Source: Vibrio sp. FE10 (lineage in GTDB: Bacteria > Pseudomonadota > Gammaproteobacteria > Enterobacterales > Vibrionaceae). Taken from it: a stretch of 64,000 nt of DNA. The notes beneath the pieces are model-generated. The model was given only the letters and a program-made list of their open reading frames with translations. It searched no databases and was not told the DNA's origin. Shown here one piece after another: positions 47,083-56,319 of the stretch; the first letter of the stretch is position 1, and each line of letters begins with the position of its first letter. The stretch covers positions 3,658,001 through 3,722,000 of the forward strand of contig NZ_AP028067.1 of NCBI RefSeq assembly GCF_030297155.1, read 5' to 3'. The position numbers and the translations under genes are program-made.

Positions 47083-47688
47083 ATGCCAAGTTATATCGAT
47101 ATTATTTTTACGACGTTGAAGCAGTATGATTTGTTGCTCGCCCTGCTGTTCATTTTCATCTACTGGTTACTCAAACACTCGACTGAAAAGGCCATCATCA
47201 CCTTAGCTCAAAAGAAGACTGTCGACGCAACGCGTACCGCGTTTATCAATCGCTGTTTTAGCATTATTTACTTTGGGTTCTTATTTGCGACGTATTTGAT
47301 TGTCAGTGGCATCGGTTACGGCAACTTTTCGATTTTTATCTCTTCGGTGTTTACCGTCATAGGCGTAGGTTTTATTGCTCAGTGGTCAATTTTAAGCAAC
47401 ATCACCGCCAGCTTTCTGATCTTCTTTGTGTTTCCTTATCGCATTGGAGACTCGATCATTGTGTCGGATGGCGACGGCATTGAAGGAACGATATTGGACA
47501 TAAAGATGTTTCACACACTTATCCGACATCCTGAAGGAAACCTCATTACTTACCCGAACTCGCTATTGCTGCAAAAAAGCGTCACTAAAGTCTCTAGCAA
47601 GAATTTGAAATATGCGGCATCAACGCCCAAGAGAACGGTGAAAGATGAAGGTGTTGATATCGAGAGTATTGTTGAAGTTAAAGCGTGA
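47083..47688 (+). CDS. Small mechanosensitive-channel (MscS family) protein
   Basis: Membrane protein of 201 residues with three spans followed by a short MscS beta domain (FPYRIGDSIIV, and YPNSLLLQKSV). The pore helix is in the GVGFIAQWSILSNITASF region. It is shorter than E. coli MscS (286) and lacks the large C-terminal cage, a form common in MscS relatives. AGAGG sits five bases before the ATG, and an inverted repeat GAATAAT/ATTATTC (47051-47072) covers the leader. A hexamer repeat follows the stop. Confidence 0.88.
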   Translation: MPSYIDIIFTTLKQYDLLLALLFIFIYWLLKHSTEKAIITLAQKKTVDATRTAFINRCFSIIYFGFLFATYLIVSGIGYGNFSIFISSVFTVIGVGFIAQWSILSNITASFLIFFVFPYRIGDSIIVSDGDGIEGTILDIKMFHTLIRHPEGNLITYPNSLLLQKSVTKVSSKNLKYAASTPKRTVKDEGVDIESIVEVKA

Positions 47689-47697
47689 GGTGATCAG

Positions 47698-47737
47698 GGA
47701 TAAGGATAAGGATAAGGATAAGGATAAGGATAAGGAT
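47698..47737. repeat. GGATAA hexanucleotide tandem repeat
   Basis: Six full copies of GGATAA plus GGAT, perfect, beginning ten bases after the stop of the MscS gene. It does not change that protein. Another overlapping frame would read it as (Asp-Lys)n, but I doubt that is translated. Confidence 0.95.
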
Positions 47738-47742
47738 TTTAC

Positions 47743-47776
47743 CGCGGTTACTCTCAAGCAGAGAAGAGTAACCGCG
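47743..47776. terminator. Long hairpin between mscS and yhhQ
   Basis: Perfect 12-base stem CGCGGTTACTCT/AGAGTAACCGCG with a ten-base loop. The T run is poor on both sides (TGTTTCATT to the right), so termination is likely but not certain. Confidence 0.65.
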
Positions 47777-47834
47777 TGTTTCATTAGTACTGCCTTACTA
47801 GAAGCCCTTTTTATAAGGACTAGGTCTTAGCAGA

Positions 47835-48506
47835 TTAGGCGTTAACGCCCGTTGCTTTGAAGTCCGGGTTCACAGCGGTTAGCTTCTTCACCACGTAATT
47901 TAGAAGTACACCGTACATTGGCACAAACAGACCTAAGCTGATGATAAGCTTGAATCCGTAATCAACTAACGCAATTTCAGTCCAGTGCTCAGCCATGAAT
48001 GGATCTGGGCTTTGGTAGAAAGCAATCGCAAAGAACGCAATGGTATCGATAGCATTACCGAATAGCGTTGAACACGTTGGGGCTACCCACCACTGTTTAA
48101 GCTGACGCAGACGGTTGAAAACATGCACATCTAAGATCTGACCAAGCAGATAAGCCATAAAACTTGCTGCAGCGATACGTGCAACAAACAAGTTGAACTC
48201 ACCGAGTTGGCTAAAGCCTTGGAATGAACCTTCAAAGAACACCACAGACAATAAATAAGAAACGGCCAGTGCAGGCAACATCACTAAGAAAATGATTTTA
48301 CGAGCAAGCTGCGCGCCAAAGATGCGTACGGTCAGATCGGTCGCTAAGAAGATAAATGGGAATGTGAAAGCACCCCAAGTGGTGTGCATACCGAAGACGG
48401 TAAAAGGGAGCTGAACCAAATAATTGCTTGATGCAATAATGATCAAATGGAACAAAACTAATAGTGCTAGGGCTTTGCGCTGTTGCGCAGGGGTAAAGTT
48501 ACTCAT
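47835..48506 (-). CDS. yhhQ: Queuosine precursor transporter YhhQ
   Basis: Inner-membrane transporter (VUT/COG1738 family) that takes up preQ0 and preQ1 for queuosine in tRNA. Started at the ATG at 48506 behind AAGG, it has 223 residues and six predicted spans; signatures include FLATDLTVRIFG and TLFGNAIDTIAFFAIAF. A longer frame to 48557 runs through the riboswitch and is not likely to be coding. The preQ1 riboswitch in the leader agrees with the substrate. Confidence 0.93.
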   Translation of the reverse strand: MSNFTPAQQRKALALLVLFHLIIIASSNYLVQLPFTVFGMHTTWGAFTFPFIFLATDLTVRIFGAQLARKIIFLVMLPALAVSYLLSVVFFEGSFQGFSQLGEFNLFVARIAAASFMAYLLGQILDVHVFNRLRQLKQWWVAPTCSTLFGNAIDTIAFFAIAFYQSPDPFMAEHWTEIALVDYGFKLIISLGLFVPMYGVLLNYVVKKLTAVNPDFKATGVNA

Positions 48507-48512
48507 GCTGTA

Positions 48513-48550
48513 CCTTTTTAGTTTGGTTTGGGGGTGAGGGAACCCAAATC
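48513..48550 (-). promoter_or_regulatory. preQ1-I riboswitch in the yhhQ leader
   Basis: Minus strand: stem TTTGGG (48548-48543) pairs with CCCAAA (48532-48527), loop TTCCCTCACC between, then the A-rich tail CCAAACTAAAAAGG. The tail AGG (48515-48513) can pair with CCT in the loop to form the H-type pseudoknot of class I preQ1 aptamers, and this same AGG is the ribosome site of yhhQ. Ligand binding should thus block translation. Aptamer size, A-rich tail and gene context all agree. Confidence 0.85.
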
Positions 48551-48728
48551 GAGTCATTTCTTCGAATAATCCAAGAAAGCTCTTACCAATAATGTGAATT
48601 AAAAATGTTTCTATAATTTGCTCTATTGAGCGGCGGGCGATTATACATTAATCAATATTAGCTGCAACGGTGAGAACAGACGCAATCGTTTATCCTCACT
48701 TTTATTGGTGAATGGCGTTAGAAATCAA

Positions 48729-48815
48729 GTTTTAAAAGCCGGTTTAAAAGCTACGTTTTAGAAGCGATGCTTAAAATCAAAAACCACGCTTGAAGTTAAA
48801 AACCGCGCTTAAAAA
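48729..48815 (-). repeat. Degenerate tandem repeat at and after the DUF3630 stop
   Basis: Read leftward, a unit of about 18 bases, AAGCGCGGTTTTTAA, recurs as AAGCGTGGTTTTTGA, AAGCATCGCTTCTAA and shorter decayed copies AACGTAGCTTTTAA and ACCGGCTTTTAA. The first unit encodes the last residues K-R-G-F and stop of the upstream gene. Confidence 0.7.
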
Positions 48816-49107
48816 GGGTCGCGAGATAATCAAACTCTTCTCGGCTTTCTTCAGCGTTCAACGACTCAAACCAGATTGACTCACTGTAATGTTCAGACTT
48901 TAAGAACATTCGACAGTCTTCAAAATCAATCAACCAAGAGTGCATGTCAGCGTCCCATTGTTTTTCAACCACAGAAGCGGACAGCAATACCACCAGCTTT
49001 TCACCTAACACTTCGTAAGAATCAAAATCAAAACTTGGAGACGTAATCAATAAACGTCCTTCTTCAGCCAAATACTCTCTTAAGCCAAATTCTGTTGGTG
49101 TTGTCAT
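48796..49107 (-). CDS. Small conserved protein, probably DUF3630
   Basis: Cytoplasmic protein of 103 residues, acidic with many aromatic residues (SWLIDFEDCRMFLKSEHYSE). I place it in DUF3630 from its look and its place after recQ in vibrios, not from a search. Function unknown. It begins about 80 bases after the recQ stop on the same strand, so cotranscription with recQ is possible. Confidence 0.65.
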   Translation of the reverse strand: MTTPTEFGLREYLAEEGRLLITSPSFDFDSYEVLGEKLVVLLSASVVEKQWDADMHSWLIDFEDCRMFLKSEHYSESIWFESLNAEESREEFDYLATLFKRGF

Positions 49108-49187
49108 GTCCCTATCAACCTTATTCTTTTTCTATGAGCTAATTGTTTTTATAAGCTAAACACTTCTGAAAACTAGCAATCAGCCAA

Positions 49188-51026
49188 TTAGCCGTGTGTG
49201 GTGATGTGTTCTTGAATCAAATCTAAAAATGGATCAGCGTACTTATCGAGTTTACGCTGACCAACACCGTTTACTGCCAGCATCTCGCCATAAGATGTGG
49301 GTAGGATTTCGGCCATATCAATCAGAGTCGCATCACTGAAGACCACATAAGGTGGCAAACCATCTTCATCAGCGATCGATTTACGCAGCTTACGCAGTTT
49401 GGCAAACAGCTTCTTATCGTAGTTCTTGCTGCTTAGCTTATCGGACTTAGCATTACGAACTGCGGTATCTAAACGAGGTACAGCCAGCTCCAAAGACATC
49501 TCACCACGCAGTAACGGGCGGGCTTCTTCGGTTAACTGTAATGTCGAATTACGGGTGATGTTCTGGAACAACAAACCCTTGTGAATCAACTGACGGAAGA
49601 TACTGATCCAGTAATCATGGCTGTGGTCGCGGCCGATACCGTAAGTAGACAACTTATCGTGACCATTATCGCGCACACGGATGTTCTGCATGCCACGCAT
49701 TACTTCGACCACGTAGCCCATACCAAATGACTGATTAACGCGGTACACGCAAGACAACGCCTTCTGCGCCTCTTGGGTCGCATCAAAGTGTTTCGGTGGA
49801 TCTAAGCAGATATCGCAGTTACCACATTGCTTCTCGCGATATTCACCAAAGTAGTTCAACAGAACCTGACGACGACAGGTTTGCGCTTCAGCAAAGGCAC
49901 TCATCGCGTTCAGTTTGTGCATCTCAACTTGTTTTTGCGGGCCTTCTTCTTTCTCATCCAGCATACGACGCAGCCAACCCATATCAGCAGGGTCAAACAA
50001 CATCATTGCTTCCGCTGGTAAGCCATCACGACCCGCACGGCCTGTCTCTTGATAGTAAGATTCGATATTACGTGGAATATCAAAGTGCACCACAAAGCGT
50101 ACATTGGGTTTATTGATGCCCATACCAAATGCCACGGTCGCCACAACGATCTGAATATCATCACGTTGGAAAGCTTCTTGAACGTAAGCACGTTCGTCGG
50201 TGTCCATGCCGGCATGGTAACCCGCTGCGCGAATACCGTTATTGCACAGCTTCTCGGTCACCATTTCCACTTTCTTACGGCTACCACAATAGATGATGCC
50301 ACAATTGCCTTTCTGTGTTTCTAGGTAGCGAACCACCTGAGACACGGGCTTATGCTTCTCAACTAGGTTGTAGCGAATATTAGGGCGATCGAAGCTGCCT
50401 AAGTAAGTGTGCGGTTCCACCAGCTGCAAACGCGAGATTATATCTTTGCGCGTCGCATCATCGGCAGTAGCGGTTAGCGCCATATAAGGCACATGTGGGA
50501 AATATTGTTTAAGCTGGCCTAGCAAAGCATATTCAGGACGGAAATCGTGTCCCCACTGAGAGATACAGTGCGCCTCATCCACCGCAATCATCGAAAGCGG
50601 CAAGCCTTGCAAGCGCTCGATGAAGTCACGCATCAACACACGCTCTGGCGAAGCATAAACCATCTTCAATTGGCCTGAGTTCATGCGGTTGAACACGCTC
50701 AACAATTGATCGCGTGGCATCGATGAGTTGATGCACTCAGCCGCCACACCATTGGCTTTCAACTGGTCAACTTGGTCTTTCATTAAAGAAATGAGCGGTG
50801 AGATAACCAAAGTCAGCCCATCACGCACTAAAGCCGGGATCTGGTAACACAGAGATTTACCACCACCGGTTGGCATAATCACCAAGCTGTCTTTGCCTTC
50901 AACGGCTAGGTCTATGACCTCTTGCTGACCATCACGAAAGCTTTGATAACCAAAGACATCTTGTAAGATATCTTGCGCATCATTCGCGGGAGTTGGTGTT
51001 TGCTCAGCAATCAGAGTGGCGGTCAT
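49188..51026 (-). CDS. recQ: ATP-dependent DNA helicase RecQ
   Basis: 3'-5' helicase of 612 residues for recombination and fork repair. Motifs: Q-rich [10 protein letters not shown]-loop [16 protein letters not shown] in [26 protein letters not shown], the zinc cysteines in CRRQ...CGNCDIC, an RQC winged helix and a C-terminal HRDC domain. AGGA precedes the ATG. Divergent from rarD. Confidence 0.97.
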   Translation of the reverse strand: MTATLIAEQTPTPANDAQDILQDVFGYQSFRDGQQEVIDLAVEGKDSLVIMPTGGGKSLCYQIPALVRDGLTLVISPLISLMKDQVDQLKANGVAAECINSSMPRDQLLSVFNRMNSGQLKMVYASPERVLMRDFIERLQGLPLSMIAVDEAHCISQWGHDFRPEYALLGQLKQYFPHVPYMALTATADDATRKDIISRLQLVEPHTYLGSFDRPNIRYNLVEKHKPVSQVVRYLETQKGNCGIIYCGSRKKVEMVTEKLCNNGIRAAGYHAGMDTDERAYVQEAFQRDDIQIVVATVAFGMGINKPNVRFVVHFDIPRNIESYYQETGRAGRDGLPAEAMMLFDPADMGWLRRMLDEKEEGPQKQVEMHKLNAMSAFAEAQTCRRQVLLNYFGEYREKQCGNCDICLDPPKHFDATQEAQKALSCVYRVNQSFGMGYVVEVMRGMQNIRVRDNGHDKLSTYGIGRDHSHDYWISIFRQLIHKGLLFQNITRNSTLQLTEEARPLLRGEMSLELAVPRLDTAVRNAKSDKLSSKNYDKKLFAKLRKLRKSIADEDGLPPYVVFSDATLIDMAEILPTSYGEMLAVNGVGQRKLDKYADPFLDLIQEHITTHG

Positions 51027-51206
51027 TGTGGTTCCTAATCAAGGTATAAAGTCAGCGTGCAGCATTGGCAAGCAAGGCGCACATTGTAGAGGGGAACGCT
51101 GGCGAATTAAACCGCAAATTGTTAGGTGAAAAGGGTTAACGCTCCTATACTGACCAACTCTCTTTATAAATCTTATTAATAAGCACTCAGTGCTAGAGAA
51201 AGTTAC

Positions 51207-52115
51207 ATGACACAAGACGAACAACAACGTACGCGACAGGGAATTTTGCTTGCCGTTGCCGCTTACACCATGTGGGGAATCGCTCCCATATATTTCAAAT
51301 CTTTAAGTGAAGTATCCCCATTTGAGATTCTTAGCCACCGTGTAGTATGGTCTTTTTTCCTACTCGCTTTTCTACTGCACATGAGTCGTGGCTGGCGTAA
51401 GGTTCGAGACACCCTCACCTCCAAGCCAAAAATGCTTTATTTAGTCGCCACTTCGATTTTAGTGGGCGCCAACTGGCTTATTTTCATTTGGGCGGTGAAC
51501 TCCAATCACATGCTCGATGCCAGCTTAGGCTATTACATCAACCCGTTGATCAACGTCTTACTCGGGATGTTCTTCCTTGGCGAACGCTTACGCAAGCTTC
51601 AATGGTTTGCCGTTAGTCTTGCTGCAATTGGCGTGATCATTCAATTGATCGCGTTTGGCTCTGTGCCGATCGTTGCTATTGCCCTAGCCTTCAGCTTTGG
51701 TTTCTATGGCTTGTTACGTAAAAAGGTTAGCTTGGAAGCTCAAACTGGCTTATTCATTGAAACGCTGGTGATGCTGCCTATCGCCGCAACGTACTTGTTG
51801 TTTATCGCAGACAGCGCAACGTCAGACTTCTCGATGAACCCAATGCAGCTCAATCTATTACTGGTTGCAGCCGGTGTGATCACCACGGTTCCATTGCTTT
51901 GTTTTACTGGCGCAGCAACTCGCTTGAAGCTATCTACACTCGGCTTCTTCCAGTACATAGGTCCAAGCTTGATGTTCTTGCTCGCGGTTCTTATTTACGG
52001 CGAAGCGTTTACCAGCGACAAAGCGATTACCTTCGCCTTTATCTGGGGTGCCTTGGTGGTATTTAGCTTTGACGGCCTGCGTAACAACAAAAAGAACAAA
52101 CGAGCGAAACAGTAG
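51207..52115 (+). CDS. rarD: EamA-family transporter RarD
   Basis: Inner-membrane drug/metabolite transporter family protein of 302 residues with ten predicted spans and the family start TMWGIAPIYFK. The name RarD comes from E. coli (chloramphenicol-sensitivity protein); substrate unknown. In E. coli rarD also sits near recQ. The last residues are basic (KKNKRAKQ). Confidence 0.92.
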   Translation: MTQDEQQRTRQGILLAVAAYTMWGIAPIYFKSLSEVSPFEILSHRVVWSFFLLAFLLHMSRGWRKVRDTLTSKPKMLYLVATSILVGANWLIFIWAVNSNHMLDASLGYYINPLINVLLGMFFLGERLRKLQWFAVSLAAIGVIIQLIAFGSVPIVAIALAFSFGFYGLLRKKVSLEAQTGLFIETLVMLPIAATYLLFIADSATSDFSMNPMQLNLLLVAAGVITTVPLLCFTGAATRLKLSTLGFFQYIGPSLMFLLAVLIYGEAFTSDKAITFAFIWGALVVFSFDGLRNNKKNKRAKQ

Positions 52116-52156
52116 CACTGATCGTTTTTTACAAGACAATTTCTAGATACGAATAT

Positions 52157-52197
52157 AAGCTTGGTTGAATTGATGATAATTTGACCAAGCTTTTTTA
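52157..52197 (+). terminator. Hairpin after rarD, next to the AraC-gene start
   Basis: Stem AAGCTTGGT/ACCAAGCTT with an 18-base A/T-rich loop and six Ts. It ends rarD but lies only a few bases before the next start codon. Confidence 0.75.
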
Positions 52198-52201
52198 TGC
52201 C

Positions 52202-52996
52202 ATGGATAAAGTCCACTACTACTCGACACCTAGCCAAGATATCAGCCTGATCCAAGCTCAATACCAAGAGTTTGCCTTTCAGCGCCACTATCATTTGGAC
52301 TTCCACATCGGCCTAATCACTCAGGGTCAGCAAAAGTTTGTCTATAAAGGGACAAGCTACCACGCTGGCGCAGGACAAGTAGTGATGATGCCACCTGATG
52401 AACTGCATGACGGCCACTCAAAGCTAGAATCTGGCTATCAAGTCAGTGTCTTTGCTGTCTCCCCACAATGGCTGGGCGATCTTGCCGATCACGGTAAAAA
52501 TGGTCGCGCTTTGAGCTTTTCCGAGTTGATCCTCTCCGATCAAGCGACTTTTTTACAATTGCGTAACCTACACGGACTGCTTATCAACCCAAACATCAGT
52601 CAACTTGCTCAAGATTGCCTGCCATTCGAAGGTTTTTCGACGATTGTTGATCGTTACGCGCAATTTGGATCGAAAACAGAGGTGCAGCTTGGTACCCAAT
52701 CGATGTATACGCTCAAAGACTATTTGATGGCAAACCTCGACCAACCGGTACGACTCGAACAGCTCTCTGAACTGTGCGATCTCACCACCACTCAGTTTCA
52801 ACGCCACTTTAAGAACAAGATGGGCATCACGCCTTATGCTTGGTTGAGTCGTTTACGAATGGAGCAAGGTATGCGACTGATTAAGTCAGGCATTGGCGGG
52901 ACAGAGGTGGCTCATCAAGTTGGGTTTTACGATCAAGCCCATTTCTCGAAGGCATTTAAGACCGCATTTGGCGTTTCTCCCTCGAAAATTAACTAG
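52202..52996 (+). CDS. AraC-family regulator
   Basis: Regulator of 264 residues with an N-terminal cupin-like ligand domain (HYHLDFHIGLITQG, MMPPDELHDG) and two C-terminal helix-turn-helix motifs (LEQLSELCDLTTTQFQRHF and GGTEVAHQVGFYDQAHFSKAFK). It is followed 90 bases later by a LysE exporter, a frequent pair in which the AraC protein controls the exporter. The ATG at 52202 has no ribosome site: it is preceded by the rarD terminator T run. Confidence 0.88.
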   Translation: MDKVHYYSTPSQDISLIQAQYQEFAFQRHYHLDFHIGLITQGQQKFVYKGTSYHAGAGQVVMMPPDELHDGHSKLESGYQVSVFAVSPQWLGDLADHGKNGRALSFSELILSDQATFLQLRNLHGLLINPNISQLAQDCLPFEGFSTIVDRYAQFGSKTEVQLGTQSMYTLKDYLMANLDQPVRLEQLSELCDLTTTQFQRHFKNKMGITPYAWLSRLRMEQGMRLIKSGIGGTEVAHQVGFYDQAHFSKAFKTAFGVSPSKIN

Positions 52997-53088
52997 ATGT
53001 TGATAATTTACAATTGGCTGGTTTGAAATCGCGGTAAGCTGCGCTCAACAACACAATCAAACAGAACAATCGAGTTACTGGAACAGAT

Positions 53089-53751
53089 ATGAATGAAGTC
53101 ACCATCTTAGTCACCCTTGCCTCTATCCACTTTATCGCCTTGATGAGCCCAGGCCCTGACTTTGCGCTCGTCGTACAAAATGCAACACGTCACGGACGCC
53201 AGACCGGCTTGTACATTGCGCTTGGTTTATCTTGCGGGATCTTGCTGCACTCACTGCTCAGCCTGACGGGCATCAGTTACCTCGTCCACCAGCAACCGAC
53301 TCTATTTGCGATCATGCAGTTGGCAGGCGGCAGCTACTTGTTGTACCTCGGTTTTGGTGCATTAAAAGCCACGTGGCAGATCATCCAACATCATGACGAT
53401 GACTCAGAGGTCGTTAACTCAAAGGATCTGATTCTCACCAACAAACGTGATGCATTTTCTAAAGGGTTTATGACTAATATTCTCAACCCTAAGGCTTTGG
53501 TATTCTTTGTTAGTTTAATGTCGAGCTTAGTCCCTGCTGATATGTCACTGTCAGGCAAAGGCTTTGCCCTAATCATTCTATTTGGCCTATCACTCTTTTG
53601 GTTCTCACTGTTGGCGTGGATGCTTTCAACCAAAGCACTGCAGAAAAAACTGCATGAAGCGACCGTTTACATCGATGCTTTGTGTGGCGCGGTATTCACC
53701 ATTATCGGCTTAAGTATTCTTTGGCAGTCGCTGTCTGGTTTAATCGCTTAA
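53089..53751 (+). CDS. LysE-family amino acid exporter
   Basis: Membrane exporter of 220 residues with five or six spans and the family motif MSPGPDFALVVQNA; the middle loop NILNPKALVFF is also typical. Substrate unknown; related proteins export threonine, lysine or homoserine. It probably forms a pair with the AraC regulator. A second LysE-type gene (rhtB) opens this window. Confidence 0.9.
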   Translation: MNEVTILVTLASIHFIALMSPGPDFALVVQNATRHGRQTGLYIALGLSCGILLHSLLSLTGISYLVHQQPTLFAIMQLAGGSYLLYLGFGALKATWQIIQHHDDDSEVVNSKDLILTNKRDAFSKGFMTNILNPKALVFFVSLMSSLVPADMSLSGKGFALIILFGLSLFWFSLLAWMLSTKALQKKLHEATVYIDALCGAVFTIIGLSILWQSLSGLIA

Positions 53752-53842
53752 ATTCGAATCAATATTACAATTCGTTAACAACGCACTGGCTATCTTATCT
53801 TTCCACTGCCAATCTAGCTCTGCATATTAAAAGGAGAAGATC

Positions 53843-55600
53843 ATGCAGTGGAAAACAAAACTAACAACCCTCGCCACTTCTACCCTACTTTTTGCCTCTC
53901 ACGTCAGTTGGGCAAATCAAGCTGCCGATTCCGTCGCACCCGAACAAAGTAGTGGTTTAGAAACCAAACAACTCGTTAAAGCCAATGATTGGATGGTCAC
54001 CGCAGCCAACCCATTAGCAACACAAGCTGGTGCTGATGTGCTTGCTCGTGGTGGTAACGCTATTGATGCCATGGTTGCCGTGCAGCTTATGCTTGGCTTA
54101 GTTGAGCCTCAGTCATCAGGTATTGGTGGTGGCGCGTTCCTTGTTTATTTTGATGGCAAGGACAAGCAACTCAAAACCTACGATGGTCGTGAAACGGCGC
54201 CACTAGATGCCACACCACGTCTGTTCCAAGACGAAAACGGCCAACCGCTTAAGTTTTATGATGCCGTTGTTGGCGGTCGCTCCGTTGCGACACCAGGTAC
54301 GGTGCAATTGCTATGGGATACTCATCAGAAATACGGCAAGTTAGAGTGGGCATCACTGATCAAGCCCATTGCTCAACTCGCTGAAAGCGGTTTTACCATC
54401 AGCCCACGCTTAGCGACCTTGATCGAAAACGACCAAGAACGTCTAAGCCGCTTTGCCACGACCAAAGCCTACTTCTTTAATGCCGATGGCAGCCCGAAAA
54501 CCGCAGGTACTCAACTTAAGAACCCAGAATACGCGGCCACGTTAAACGCTATCTCAAAGGATGGCGCTAAAGCTTTCTATCAAAGCGAAATTTCTGCCGA
54601 CATCATTAATACTGTGCAGACTGCCAAAGGTAATCCTGGCGTATTGGCACAGAAAGATTTCGACGCGTATTCAATTAAGCAACGTGAGCCAGTTTGTTCT
54701 GCTTATGAGAGTTACGATGTATGTGGAATGGGACCACCAAGTTCAGGTGCATTAACCGTTGGGCAAATCTTAGCGATGACCGAGCAGTTTGATCTTAAAT
54801 CATGGGGGCCAAACGACGCAAAATCTTGGCAAGTGTTAGCAGACGCTTCTCGTTTAGCCTTTGCTGACCGTGGTATGTACATGGCAGACCAAGATTACGT
54901 GCCAATGCCAACCCAAGGGTTAGTGAATACTGACTATTTGCAGGAACGTGCTCAGTTAATTACCGCAGGTAAGGCATTAGACAGTGCATCATCAGGTACC
55001 CCACCGTGGGATCACGCCATGCTGCGCAGTCAAGATGTTTCTATTGAATTGCCGTCCACCAGCCACTTCAATATTGTTGATAGCGATGGCAATGTCGTGT
55101 CGATGACCACCACCATTGAGAATGCCTTTGGCTCACGCTTGATGGTTAGAGGTTTCCTACTCAACAACGAACTAACGGACTTCTCATTCAAGACCCACAA
55201 CGATGGTAAACCTATCGCCAACCGACTTGAACCGGGCAAGCGCCCACGTTCTTCAATGGCACCCACCATCATCATGCAAGACGATAAACCTTACATGGCG
55301 ATTGGCTCTCCCGGTGGCAGCCGTATCATCGGTTATGTAGCACAAGCAATCATTGCGCACACCCAATGGGACATGGATATTCAGCAAGCCATCAACCAAC
55401 CGCACTTCCTAAACCGTTTCGGTACCTTAGATTTGGAAAAAGGAACATCGGCGGAAAACTTCAAACCTGAGCTAGAAAAGATGGGATTTGAGGTTAACGT
55501 TCGCGATCTTAACTCAGGTTTACACGCGATTCGCATCACAAAAGATGGTCTAGAAGGTGCAGCAGACCCTCGCCGTGAAGGTGCTGCGATTGGCCAATAG
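53843..55600 (+). CDS. ggt: Gamma-glutamyltransferase
   Basis: Periplasmic Ntn-hydrolase of 585 residues that splits glutathione and transfers its glutamyl group. The signal peptide is TKLTTLATSTLLFASHVSWA. The precursor cuts itself before Thr406 in PSTSHFNIVD, giving the small subunit and its nucleophile; GIGGGAFLVYF and GPPSSGAL of the large subunit, and GSPGGSRIIGY of the small one, are active-site motifs. AAGGAG precedes the ATG. A hairpin without a T run (55627-55652) follows the stop. Confidence 0.95.
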   Translation: MQWKTKLTTLATSTLLFASHVSWANQAADSVAPEQSSGLETKQLVKANDWMVTAANPLATQAGADVLARGGNAIDAMVAVQLMLGLVEPQSSGIGGGAFLVYFDGKDKQLKTYDGRETAPLDATPRLFQDENGQPLKFYDAVVGGRSVATPGTVQLLWDTHQKYGKLEWASLIKPIAQLAESGFTISPRLATLIENDQERLSRFATTKAYFFNADGSPKTAGTQLKNPEYAATLNAISKDGAKAFYQSEISADIINTVQTAKGNPGVLAQKDFDAYSIKQREPVCSAYESYDVCGMGPPSSGALTVGQILAMTEQFDLKSWGPNDAKSWQVLADASRLAFADRGMYMADQDYVPMPTQGLVNTDYLQERAQLITAGKALDSASSGTPPWDHAMLRSQDVSIELPSTSHFNIVDSDGNVVSMTTTIENAFGSRLMVRGFLLNNELTDFSFKTHNDGKPIANRLEPGKRPRSSMAPTIIMQDDKPYMAIGSPGGSRIIGYVAQAIIAHTQWDMDIQQAINQPHFLNRFGTLDLEKGTSAENFKPELEKMGFEVNVRDLNSGLHAIRITKDGLEGAADPRREGAAIGQ

Positions 55601-55626
55601 GGAATAATCCTCCCTTTTTACTCGCG

Positions 55627-55652
55627 GCCTTGTGCGAGATCTCTCACAAGGC
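55627..55652. other. Hairpin after ggt
   Basis: GCCTTGTG/CACAAGGC with a ten-base loop and no T run. It could protect or end the ggt mRNA. Confidence 0.5.
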
Positions 55653-55794
55653 AGTGAGTAAATATCGATATTTGATGACGAAATTAGTCACCTACACATC
55701 GTAACTAATTGAAATAAAAAGATACGTACATTTATCATTCAAATAATTATATAGAAATTCGCTTATGCACCATTGCTGATAAATAAGGAATCGG

Positions 55795-56157
55795 TAATAT
55801 GAATGGTGTCGGAAGGATGCTGACACGGAACAGGAAACGCCAAGGATTTGGTTATCTTCAGGATGAAGATTCGATTACTCAGGATGAATAATCGGCATGG
55901 ATAGCGAAATGGACATTGAATGGACGCAATAGTAACTAGGATGGTTGCTACTAAGGAAAGACAATGGACACCTCTGGACGAGGAAAGGACTGAACATCAG
56001 GATGATGTAAAGGACACCGCTAGGAAGGCGACGAAAGGAATACGCTGAGGGATAACAGCACACTATCATGGATTTGATGCATGGAGCACACTTAGTAGCC
56101 GGATTGCTGCGAGTAAGACTATAGACCCCGATGAGCGCAAGCTCTCGGGGTTTTTCT
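55795..56157 (+). ncRNA. csrB: CsrB-family sRNA that titrates CsrA
   Basis: About 350 noncoding bases with 24 GGA triplets between 55801 and 56110, many as AGGA or TGGA in small hairpin loops (for example GTGTC-GGAAGGATGC-TGACAC at the start), followed by a classic terminator CCCCGATGAGC-GCAA-GCTCTCGGGG and five Ts (56126-56155). This is the build of CsrB/CsrC RNAs, which bind many CsrA dimers and free its mRNA targets. The 5' end is uncertain by 20 bases or so. I could not find a clear VarA/GacA box upstream. A 64-residue frame on the other strand is a shadow. Confidence 0.88.
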
Positions 56158-56319
56158 TTATCTGTCGTCCCACCTTTTCTTCCCCTAAAACAAATAAATC
56201 AAAGACCTTTGATTACAATTCTGACATTTAAACCATTCACTTCTTAACCACTTCCGAGTAACGTAAGTCGAACTAGGCTCAACTAGCTTCATAACCATAA
56301 TAAAACTAAGGACAAATTC

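Noticed and set aside
47645..47830. 61-codon frame with a (Asp-Lys)n tract
   Set aside because: It starts inside the MscS gene in another frame and owes its repeat to the GGATAA tract; no ribosome site of its own.
48507..48557. N-terminal extension of YhhQ to 48557
   Set aside because: The added codons coincide with the preQ1 aptamer and the extension has no ribosome site; the ATG at 48506 follows AAGG.
55875..56069. 64-codon frame on the minus strand opposite the CsrB-type RNA
   Set aside because: Its serine and proline richness is just the complement of repeated GGA motifs; no ribosome site.
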